Origin: Nitrospirota bacterium
Lineage (GTDB): Bacteria; Nitrospirota; Thermodesulfovibrionia; Thermodesulfovibrionales; JdFR-88
NCBI GenBank assembly: GCA_021789735.1
Contig: JAJYJB010000065.1
Coordinates: forward strand, 1 to 14,499
Direction of reading: 5' to 3'
DNA length: 14,499 nucleotides
Shown: positions 6,720 through 12,957 of the stretch, one piece after another
Layout: each line of letters opens with the position of its first letter
How positions within the stretch are numbered: position 1 is the first letter of the stretch
Program-made: the position numbers and the translations under genes
The notes under the pieces: model-generated
What the model saw: the letters and a program-made list of their open reading frames with translations, nothing else
The model's database searches: none
Told to the model about the DNA's origin: nothing

Positions 6720-6811
6720 TTTTTTGCGGACGGCAAAAAGAAAAGATATCGACAGGGAAAAATAAAGAATTTCCTTAAATGGTTTTTCTGACACATTGCC
6801 GCCGGAAAAAA
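6720..6811 (+). promoter_or_regulatory. Long-range helix in the 5' leader of the MgtE-like/NRAMP operon
   Basis: The left arm 6720-6736 (TTTTTTGCGGACGGCAA) pairs with the right arm 6796-6811 (TTGCCGCCGGAAAAAA). This gives 15 base pairs, one bulged A (6730) and one G-G mismatch (6726/6805). A second stem lies inside: CAG-AAAAA (6753-6762, with two bulged G) pairs with TTTTTCTG (6783-6790). The outer helix ends six bases before the Shine-Dalgarno AAGGAGG (6816-6822), so its formation could affect ribosome access. The left arm can alternatively form a local hairpin, TTTTTGC with GCAAAAA (6721-6727 with 6733-6739), which excludes the long-range pairing. It does not match the M-box (ykoK) or yybP-ykoY consensus as I know them. 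Confidence 0.4.
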
Positions 6812-6830
6812 CTTAAAGGAGGTGATGGGC

Positions 6831-8081
6831 ATGCCTTTTTTCGGAGAACTTTTCGCAAGCGAAGTGCTAAAAAAACCGGTCCTTGACTCCAAGGGCGAGG
6901 AGCTGGGCCGTATAAAAGACATAGAGATGGTAAAGGGCGAGCTCCTGCCCAAGGTGAACGCCCTCATCATCCAGAAAGGCAAAAGCTATTACAAGCTGCC
7001 CTGGGCCCAGCTTAGCATATTCAATAAAAAAGTAATTGCGGCAAAGACCGGCATCGAAGCCTTGGAATCTTACGTCATGAACGGGGAAGACCTTCTGGCG
7101 GCCAGGGATATCCTGGACAGGCAGATCGTGGATGCCAACGGAGTGAAGGTCGTCAGGGTAAACGACCTCAAGCTTGAAGGCTACAGGGACGAGGCCATAG
7201 TGGTGGCGGTGGACGTTGGGATGAGGGGCATACTGCGCAGGCTCGGCTTCGAGCGGGGCGGAGAGGACCTCATGAAGCTTGCTGGCGTAAAGCTCGGGTA
7301 CAACCTTATAAGCTGGAACCACATACAGCCCCTGCAGCCCAAGCTTGAGACGCTGGCGCTCAAGGTGCCCAGAAAGATGATCTCCGAGCTGCACCCGGCC
7401 GATATCGCCGAGCTGCTGCACAATGTTTCCCATGATGAGAGCGCGGCCCTGATAGAGTCTCTGGGTGTCGAAACGGCCGCAGAGACCATGATAGAGCTGG
7501 ATCCCTCCGTCCAGACCGCGATCCTCAAGGACATGGACACCGAAAAGGCCTCAGACATAGTAGAGGAGATGCCCCCCGATGTCGCCGCCGACGTGCTTGG
7601 CAGGCTTTCCGCTGAAGAGGCGATGGAAATACTAAAACGGATGGACAGGGAAGAAGCGGAGGACATACAGGAGCTCCTGGGGCATGAAAAGGACACGGCA
7701 GGCGGCCTGATGACGACGGAGTTCATAGCTTACCCGCCGGGGCTGGCGGTTTCGGAAGTGATGGAAAAATTCAGGAAAGATGCCCGGGAGATGGAGGCCG
7801 TCTATTATGTTTACACCGTAGAGGGCGAGGAGCTTGTTGGCGCCGTCTCTCTGAGGGACCTTATTCTTGCCCCGCCGGATGCCTATATTTCGTCCATAAT
7901 GGAGACGAACCTGAAGACGGTCCTGCCGGAGGACGACGAGATGAAGGTTGCCGAGACCATCTCCAAATATAACCTTGTGGCCATCCCGGTTGTGGACGCG
8001 GCCGGCAACATGCTTGGCGTGGTCACCATTGACGATATCATAGACAGGCTGCTGCCCAGGAAAAAAAGGAGGAGGGTGTGA
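6831..8081 (+). CDS. PRC-barrel, MgtE N-domain and CBS-pair protein without a channel domain (likely Mg2+ sensor)
   Basis: The 416-residue protein is soluble throughout. Two PRC-barrel-like modules occupy about residues 8-80 and 88-165. An MgtE N domain spans about 183-285 (from E-L-H-P-A-D-I-A through M-D-T-E-K-A-S-D-I-V-E-E-M). A CBS pair covers about 290-410, opening with D-T-A-G-G-L-M and containing V-G-A-V-S-L-R-D-L and L-G-V-V-T-I-D-D-I. It stops at a basic tail, P-R-K-K-R-R-R-V, where MgtE would enter its five-helix pore, so it cannot be a transporter itself. In MgtE these cytosolic domains bind Mg2+ and close the pore. ATG 6831 is chosen over GTG 6822 and ATG 6825 because only it is properly spaced (8 bases) from AAGGAGG. 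Its TGA overlaps the GTG start of the transporter gene, implying coupled synthesis and probably a shared complex. The inferred role is gating or sensing for that transporter. Confidence 0.88.
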   Translation: MPFFGELFASEVLKKPVLDSKGEELGRIKDIEMVKGELLPKVNALIIQKGKSYYKLPWAQLSIFNKKVIAAKTGIEALESYVMNGEDLLAARDILDRQIVDANGVKVVRVNDLKLEGYRDEAIVVAVDVGMRGILRRLGFERGGEDLMKLAGVKLGYNLISWNHIQPLQPKLETLALKVPRKMISELHPADIAELLHNVSHDESAALIESLGVETAAETMIELDPSVQTAILKDMDTEKASDIVEEMPPDVAADVLGRLSAEEAMEILKRMDREEAEDIQELLGHEKDTAGGLMTTEFIAYPPGLAVSEVMEKFRKDAREMEAVYYVYTVEGEELVGAVSLRDLILAPPDAYISSIMETNLKTVLPEDDEMKVAETISKYNLVAIPVVDAAGNMLGVVTIDDIIDRLLPRKKRRRV

Positions 8082-9310
8082 AGCGTCTGGACCGCTGGCG
8101 CGGGCTTCTCCTGTTCCTTTCCATAGTTGGGCCCGGCCTGATCACGGCAAATATCGACAACGACGCAGGCGGCATAGCCACCTATTCCATAGCGGGCGCC
8201 CATTTCGGGTACTCCATGCTCTGGACGCTTGTCCCCATGACCATTGCGCTTGTGGTCGTCCAGGAGATGTCGGCCAGGATGGGGGCGGTCACGGGAAAGG
8301 GGCTTGCCGACCTGATAAGGGAGAACTACGGGATAAAAATAACCTTCTGGCTCATGGTCTTCCTGTTCGTAACGGACATGGGCAACACCGCCGCCGAGTT
8401 TGCGGGGTGGGCGGCGAGCACCGGTATCTTTGGCATCAGCAAATACATAGCCGTGCCCATTGGGGCGGTCTTCATATGGCTGATAGTCGTAAAAGGCTCC
8501 TACAGGATGTTCGAAAAAATATTCCTGTTCGTGTGCGCGGTGTACCTGGTCTATATCCCCTCCGCCATAATGGCAAAGCCGGACTGGAAGGCGGTGGCCG
8601 TCAACACTGTGGTCCCGGACTTTCACCTCAACTCCGCATATGTGATAACCCTGATCGGCTTGATCGGGACCACTATTACGCCGTGGATGCAATTTTATCT
8701 TCAGTCCGCGGTCGTGGAAAAAGGGATAAGAAAAGACCAGTACTGGGCTTCGAGGCTCGACGTCATAATCGGCTGCATCATGACAGACGTAGTGGCATTG
8801 TTCATCATAGTTGCCTGCGCGGCGACGCTCTTTAAGGCAGGTGTCCGCATTAACGGAGCTGACGACGCGGCAAGGGCCTTGGCCCCCATAGCGGGGAAAT
8901 ATGCTTCCGTCCTCTTTGCCTTCGGGCTGGCCAACGCTTCCCTTTTTTCGGGCTCCATACTTCCGCTTGCCACCGCCTATTACATCTGCGAGGGGATGGG
9001 CTGGGAGGCCGGCGTGAACAAGACCTTCAAGGAGGCCCCGCAGTTCATGTGGCTCTACACGGTCCTGATCGCGGCGGGTGCCCTGATAATACTTCTGCCC
9101 AAGGCGCCGCTGATACCCATAATGTGGATATCCCAGGTATTTAATGGGGTTATGCTGCCCTTTGTCCTTATATTCATGCTCCTTCTTATAAACAAGGAGT
9201 CCCTTATGGAGGAGTACGTAAACTCAAAGACGTTTAATTGGATCGCATGGGCCACTACGGGCATAATGATCACGCTCACCATCGGGTTTGTAGTGACGCT
9301 GTTTATATAG
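8078..9310 (+). CDS. NRAMP-superfamily divalent metal transporter, atypical metal site (NRMT-like?)
   Basis: The 410-residue polytopic membrane protein has about 11 hydrophobic segments and the NRAMP opening G-P-G-L-I-T-A at residues 18-24. In the first helix, where Mn/Fe NRAMPs have D-P-G-N, this protein reads D-N-D-A-G-G (27-32). In the sixth, where they have M-P-H, it reads T-P-W (201-203, in G-T-T-I-T-P-W-M-Q-F). Loss of the metal-coordinating methionine is a feature of NRAMP-related magnesium transporters, which fits the MgtE-like sensor encoded just before it. Import of Mg2+ or another hard divalent ion across the inner membrane is therefore inferred, not proven; Mn2+ remains possible. 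The GTG start lies in GTGA overlapping the upstream stop, with AAGGAGGAGG a few bases before it. Confidence 0.87.
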   Translation: MKRLDRWRGLLLFLSIVGPGLITANIDNDAGGIATYSIAGAHFGYSMLWTLVPMTIALVVVQEMSARMGAVTGKGLADLIRENYGIKITFWLMVFLFVTDMGNTAAEFAGWAASTGIFGISKYIAVPIGAVFIWLIVVKGSYRMFEKIFLFVCAVYLVYIPSAIMAKPDWKAVAVNTVVPDFHLNSAYVITLIGLIGTTITPWMQFYLQSAVVEKGIRKDQYWASRLDVIIGCIMTDVVALFIIVACAATLFKAGVRINGADDAARALAPIAGKYASVLFAFGLANASLFSGSILPLATAYYICEGMGWEAGVNKTFKEAPQFMWLYTVLIAAGALIILLPKAPLIPIMWISQVFNGVMLPFVLIFMLLLINKESLMEEYVNSKTFNWIAWATTGIMITLTIGFVVTLFI

Positions 9311-9360
9311 GACCGCCTCTTCCCCTTGACGAAAGCCTGCCCGTATTGGATACTAACGGG

Positions 9361-10788
9361 ATGGAAACATCTGACATGAAGACGCGCCTGAAAAGCCTTC
9401 CAAGCGTTGACGAGATGCTCAAGGGGCCGGACGGCCGCAAATGGCTCTCCCTCTATCCAAGGAGGTTTGTCCTCAAGGGCATAAGGGAGCACATCGAGGG
9501 CCTGAGAAGCGAGATAAGAAAGGGCGGGTCCCCGGCATCTGACGCGGGCTCCGTTTCGCGCGGCATCGAATGCCTTATCCGCGGTTATGTGGCGCCCAGC
9601 CTTCGGGCGGCAATAAACGCAACCGGCGTCGTCCTCCACACCAACCTGGGAAGGGCGCCGCTTTCGGAGGCCGCGCTTAAGGAAGTGGTGGAGGTGTCAA
9701 AGGGATATTCCAATCTCGAATACAATTTAAAGGAAGGGAAAAGAGGCAAAAGGTATGCCCACCTTAGGGAACTTATAAAAGAGGTCACCGGGGCGCCGGA
9801 CGCCACCGTCGTCAACAATAACGCTGCCGCCGTCTTGCTTGCGCTCTCCTCCTTGGCGAAGGGGAAAGAGGTGATAGTCTCCCGCGGCGAGCTTGTGGAG
9901 ATAGGCGGCTCCTTCCGCGTGCCCGACGTCATGGCGCAAAGCGGGGCGGTCCTGCGGGAGGTGGGCACGACCAACAAGACCCACTTGCGGGACTATGAAA
10001 GGGCGATTTGCGAGGAGACCGGACTTGTCCTCAAGGTGCACCAGTCAAATTACAGGATCATGGGCTTTACATCGGATGTGTCCGTGGAGGAGCTGACAGC
10101 CCTGGGGAAAAAACATTCCATACCTGTGATGTTCGACCTGGGAAGCGGCTGCCTCTTCGATCTTAAGTCCCGCGGCATAGGGACGGAACCTGTTGTAAGG
10201 GATGTTGTGGAGACTGGCGTGGACCTTGTAACCTTCAGCGGAGACAAGCTGCTTGGCGGGCCCCAGGCGGGTATCGCAGCCGGGAAGGCCCCGGTTATAG
10301 AGAAAATGAATCAGAACCCGCTGGCCAGGGCGCTGAGAATAGACAAGATGACCCTGGCCGCTCTGCAGGCCACCTTCTTTGCGTACGCGGACGAGGAAAA
10401 GGCGGAGGCGGAGATACCTGCTCTGCGAATGCTTCTTGAAAGCCCGGAATCCATTCGCGAAAGGGCTGTCAGGCTTGCCGCCGGGATCAGCGAAAAAGAA
10501 GACATTTCCATAGAGGTGGTGGAGGACTTTTCAGAGGCCGGGGGAGGTTCGCTGCCCGGCGTGAGCCTGCGGACCTTCTGTGTTTCGGTCCGCCACAAAC
10601 AAAACAAAAATAAAAATAAAAAAATACTTACGCCAAACCAGATGGAAGCGGAACTCAGGACAGGCGACCCTCCGGTGATCGCCAGGATAAGGGAGGACGC
10701 CCTGCTTCTTGATGCAAGAACGATTGCCGATGGCGAGGTCCAGACGGTGGCGGAGCGTCTTAACGGCATACTGGAAGGCGGGAAGTAG
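9361..10788 (+). CDS. selA: L-seryl-tRNA(Sec) selenium transferase
   Basis: This 475-residue PLP enzyme converts seryl-tRNA(Sec) to selenocysteyl-tRNA(Sec) using selenophosphate. Diagnostic stretches are N-A-T-G-V-V-L-H-T-N-L-G-R-A, V-N-N-N-A-A-A-V-L-L, S-R-G-E-L-V-E-I-G-G and S-G-D-K-L-L-G-G-P-Q-A-G, whose lysine (K296, codon 10246-10248) binds PLP. ATG 9361 is preferred; ATG 9376 is a close alternative, and neither has a strong Shine-Dalgarno. The frame is open back to 9238, but that part overlaps the transporter gene. It lies 50 bases after the transporter stop, so read-through is likely. selB, selC and selD are not in the window, and no in-frame UGA selenoprotein was found here. A lysine/asparagine-rich insert encoded by an A-rich tract (10597-10625) interrupts the C-terminal domain. 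Confidence 0.96.
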   Translation: METSDMKTRLKSLPSVDEMLKGPDGRKWLSLYPRRFVLKGIREHIEGLRSEIRKGGSPASDAGSVSRGIECLIRGYVAPSLRAAINATGVVLHTNLGRAPLSEAALKEVVEVSKGYSNLEYNLKEGKRGKRYAHLRELIKEVTGAPDATVVNNNAAAVLLALSSLAKGKEVIVSRGELVEIGGSFRVPDVMAQSGAVLREVGTTNKTHLRDYERAICEETGLVLKVHQSNYRIMGFTSDVSVEELTALGKKHSIPVMFDLGSGCLFDLKSRGIGTEPVVRDVVETGVDLVTFSGDKLLGGPQAGIAAGKAPVIEKMNQNPLARALRIDKMTLAALQATFFAYADEEKAEAEIPALRMLLESPESIRERAVRLAAGISEKEDISIEVVEDFSEAGGGSLPGVSLRTFCVSVRHKQNKNKNKKILTPNQMEAELRTGDPPVIARIREDALLLDARTIADGEVQTVAERLNGILEGGK

Positions 10789-10824
10789 CAGTTTTTTGAT
10801 TTTTGATTTGTGAATTTCTCGGGT

Positions 10825-10846
10825 CCAATTAAAATGCTGCAATTGG
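10825..10846. repeat. Short inverted repeat CCAATT/AATTGG
   Basis: CCAATT (10825-10830) and AATTGG (10841-10846) are exact six-base inverted repeats around a ten-base loop, between selA and the convergent OsmC-family gene. It could be the first of two hairpins marking the selA 3' end. Function is unknown. Confidence 0.3.
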
Positions 10847-10854
10847 CCTTGCCC

Positions 10855-10884
10855 GGGGTATGGGGGCAAGGCCCCCATACCCGG
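10855..10884. repeat. Strong 12-bp perfect hairpin between convergent genes
   Basis: GGGTATGGGGGC (10856-10867) and GCCCCCATACCC (10871-10882) are perfectly complementary around an AAG loop, and the stem can extend by two pairs past one bulged G. It sits 22 bases past the OsmC-family stop and 67 bases past the selA stop, and could end transcripts from both sides. No T run follows on either strand, so it is not a standard intrinsic terminator. It may instead be a dispersed REP-like element. Confidence 0.6.
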
Positions 10885-10905
10885 AAGGGCGGGTTGGTCG
10901 AAAAA

Positions 10906-11388
10906 CTACTCTTCCGTGTTCAGCACGTAGTCCACATTTACTTCCATGTCTTTTCTCAGGCTGTGATAGACGGAGCAGTATTTCTCATGCGAGAGGGAGA
11001 CCGCCTTCTTCACCTGTTTTTCGGTCACGTTCTTGCCGGTTATGGTCAGCACCATCTGGACGCGGGTGAAATACTGCGGCGGGGTAGGGTTTCTTTCGCC
11101 AATGATGTCTATTTTGAAATCGGATATCTGCCCTCTCATTTTCTGTATGAATGATACGGTGTCTATGGCCATGCAGCCCGCCAGTGACAGAAGAAGGCTT
11201 TCCGTAGGCGCGCAGCCCCATTCTATCTTTGCGTCGAAGTCCACCTCATAGCCGCGCTGAGTGCGGCCGTGGAAGATGAGGTCCCGTTCCCACGTAAGCG
11301 TCCCCTTCATGGCGGGGGCGACTTTTTCCTTGTAACCTTTAAGGGAAGATGCGTCCAGTTCGGATTCCGTCTTTTTTTCCTCGGGCAT
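10906..11388 (-). CDS. OsmC/Ohr-family peroxiredoxin-like protein
   Basis: The 160-residue protein has the two conserved OsmC-superfamily cysteines: C72 in L-A-G-C-M-A-I-D and C138 in E-K-Y-C-S-V. G-E-R-N-P-T-P-P is also typical of the YhfA-like OsmC subgroup. Family members reduce organic hydroperoxides with a thiol pair in the cytoplasm, but the YhfA-like branch is poorly characterised. The ATG at 11388 is chosen over the in-frame ATG at 11412 because AAAAGGAGG (minus strand, 11404-11396) lies seven bases upstream of it. The gene lies downstream of purF in the same direction with a 165-base gap and a strong ribosome site of its own, so it probably has its own promoter. It converges on selA. 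Confidence 0.85.
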   Translation of the reverse strand: MPEEKKTESELDASSLKGYKEKVAPAMKGTLTWERDLIFHGRTQRGYEVDFDAKIEWGCAPTESLLLSLAGCMAIDTVSFIQKMRGQISDFKIDIIGERNPTPPQYFTRVQMVLTITGKNVTEKQVKKAVSLSHEKYCSVYHSLRKDMEVNVDYVLNTEE

Positions 11389-11553
11389 TCCCAGGCCTCC
11401 TTTTAAATCCAAGATAGTTTCAGAAGTAAGAATCTATATTAAATAATCCGGAAAGAAATTTCGAGTATCGGGGAAGCCGGAAGCCAAAAATAACGGTGAG
11501 GCTGTCAAACTTCGCGTTAACCGGAAGCAGGAAAAAAGAAAAGATTTTTTATT
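11389..11553 (-). other. Intergenic region between purF and the OsmC-family gene
   Basis: The sequence is AT-rich near purF and again near the OsmC-family gene. On the minus strand a perfect -35 hexamer TTGACA lies at 11508-11503, but no TATAAT-like element stands 16-18 bases after it. A TATAGA at 11438-11433 lacks a good -35. A seven-base tandem repeat GGAAGCC occurs twice on the plus strand (11472-11485), and CCGGAAGC recurs at 11521. A promoter for the OsmC-family gene is expected here but cannot be pinned down. No hairpin terminator was found for purF. Confidence 0.3.
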
Positions 11554-12957
11554 TTAAAAAAGCATCTCCAGCTGGCTTTCCTGGCCTGGAAAGACAATGG
11601 GATATTCATTATTGAAGCAGGCCTTGCAGAAGTTTTCAGGGTCCGGTATGGCTTTGAAAAGCCCGTCGATGCTCAGGTAGGCCAGGCTGTCCGCGGTTAT
11701 ATAACGGCGTATCTCCTCCACATTATGGCTGGAGGCTATCAGTTCCTGCCTGGTCGGGGTATCTATGCCGTAGAAGCAGGGGCCCTTGGTCGGCGGGGAG
11801 CTTATCTTCATGTGCACCTCGCGGACGTTGCCCCCCTCCCTGAGCATTTTTACGATCTTTTTGCTGGTCGTGCCCCTCACGATCGAATCGTCAACGACCA
11901 CGACCCGCTTGCCCTCAAGGAGGTCCCTGACCGGGTTCAGCTTTATTTTCACTCCGAAATGCCTTATGCTCTGCTTGGGCTCGATGAAGGTCCTGCCTAT
12001 GTAGTGGTTCCTGATTAGCCCGAAATCAAAAGGTATGCCGCTTTGCTCCGAGTAGCCCAGGGCCGCGGGGACACCGGAGTCCGGCACGGGGATGACGAGG
12101 TCCGCGTCAACGGGCTCCTCCATGGCAAGCTGTTTGCCCAGTTGTTTGCGCACCGTGTTCACACTGTGGCCGCCAAAGATGCGGCTGTCCGGACGGGCGA
12201 AGTAGATATATTCGAACACGCAGAAGGCTCGTCTTGGGGCCACGAGGCACTTCGGGTAGGAAGTGAGCCCGTTTGCGTCTATCACCACCATCTCGCCCGG
12301 TTCGACGTCCCTTATGTATTCGGCGCCTATAAGGTCGAACGCGCAGGTCTCCGAGCTTACCGTGTATGCCCCGTCCACCTTCCCGATGCTCAGCGGCCGG
12401 ACGCCGTAGGGGTCTCGGACGGCTATGAGCTTCTTTTCGGTGAGGATGATGAGGCTGTAAGAGCCCGCTATCTCCCGGAGGGCCATGATTATCCGGTCTT
12501 TAAGGTCTTCCTCCCTGGTGTGGGCGATAAGGTGTATGAACACCTCGCTGTCGGAGGTGGACTGGAATATCGCCCCTTCCTTTTCAAGGGATTTCCGGAG
12601 CTCAAAGGCGTTTATAAGGTTGCCGTTATGCGCTATCGCGAGCTGGCCCATGGAGAAGTTGGCCAGTATCGGCTGTACGTTTTTGGGATTGTTGCCGCCC
12701 GCGGTGGAGTACCTGTTGTGTCCGATGGCCATGTAGCCAGGCAGCTTCTTGAGCCGTTTTTCATTGAATATGTCCGCCACAAGGCCTACCGACTTTTCCA
12801 GGTGGAGCTGTTTTTCGTCCGAGGAGCAGATGCCCGCGCTCTCCTGTCCGCGGTGCTGAAGGGCGTAAAGCCCCAAGTAGACAAGGTTTGCCGCTTCGGG
12901 GTGGCCGAAGACCCCGAACACCCCACATTCTTCCCTGAACTTATCTGGATTCCACAC
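11554..12957 (-). CDS. purF: Amidophosphoribosyltransferase (purine biosynthesis, Fe-S type)
   Basis: The 467-residue enzyme makes 5-phosphoribosylamine from PRPP and glutamine, the first committed step of purine synthesis. It has a 10-residue propeptide before the nucleophile C11 (E-E-C-G-V-F-G), the glutaminase segment [10 protein letters not shown], and the PRPP loop [14 protein letters not shown] (352-365). Four cysteines (C246, C394, C444, C447) match the [4Fe-4S] ligands of the Bacillus subtilis-type enzyme, so this is the oxygen-sensitive, propeptide-processed class, unlike E. coli PurF. The GTG at 12957 lies inside the end of purL (17-base overlap), implying translational coupling; only a weak ribosome site is visible. 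Feedback inhibition by AMP and GMP is a family property. Confidence 0.97.
   Translation of the reverse strand: MWNPDKFREECGVFGVFGHPEAANLVYLGLYALQHRGQESAGICSSDEKQLHLEKSVGLVADIFNEKRLKKLPGYMAIGHNRYSTAGGNNPKNVQPILANFSMGQLAIAHNGNLINAFELRKSLEKEGAIFQSTSDSEVFIHLIAHTREEDLKDRIIMALREIAGSYSLIILTEKKLIAVRDPYGVRPLSIGKVDGAYTVSSETCAFDLIGAEYIRDVEPGEMVVIDANGLTSYPKCLVAPRRAFCVFEYIYFARPDSRIFGGHSVNTVRKQLGKQLAMEEPVDADLVIPVPDSGVPAALGYSEQSGIPFDFGLIRNHYIGRTFIEPKQSIRHFGVKIKLNPVRDLLEGKRVVVVDDSIVRGTTSKKIVKMLREGGNVREVHMKISSPPTKGPCFYGIDTPTRQELIASSHNVEEIRRYITADSLAYLSIDGLFKAIPDPENFCKACFNNEYPIVFPGQESQLEMLF

Noticed and set aside
6658..6830. M-box (ykoK) or yybP-ykoY riboswitch upstream of the Mg/Mn-type operon
   Set aside because: The conserved cores of those classes, as I know them, are not present. 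The leader is kept only as an unclassified candidate structure.
6656..6982. Minus-strand ORF of 108 codons over the operon leader and start
   Set aside because: It overlaps the clear start of the MgtE-like gene. Its composition reflects the T-rich leader read backwards, and no ribosome site was seen.
9238..9360. N-terminal extension of selA to 9238
   Set aside because: It overlaps the end of the transporter gene. The SelA family N-terminus aligns with the ATG at 9361 or 9376.
11503..11508. Perfect TTGACA -35 on the minus strand as promoter of the OsmC-family gene
   Set aside because: No acceptable -10 lies 16-18 bases downstream, so a promoter cannot be supported.
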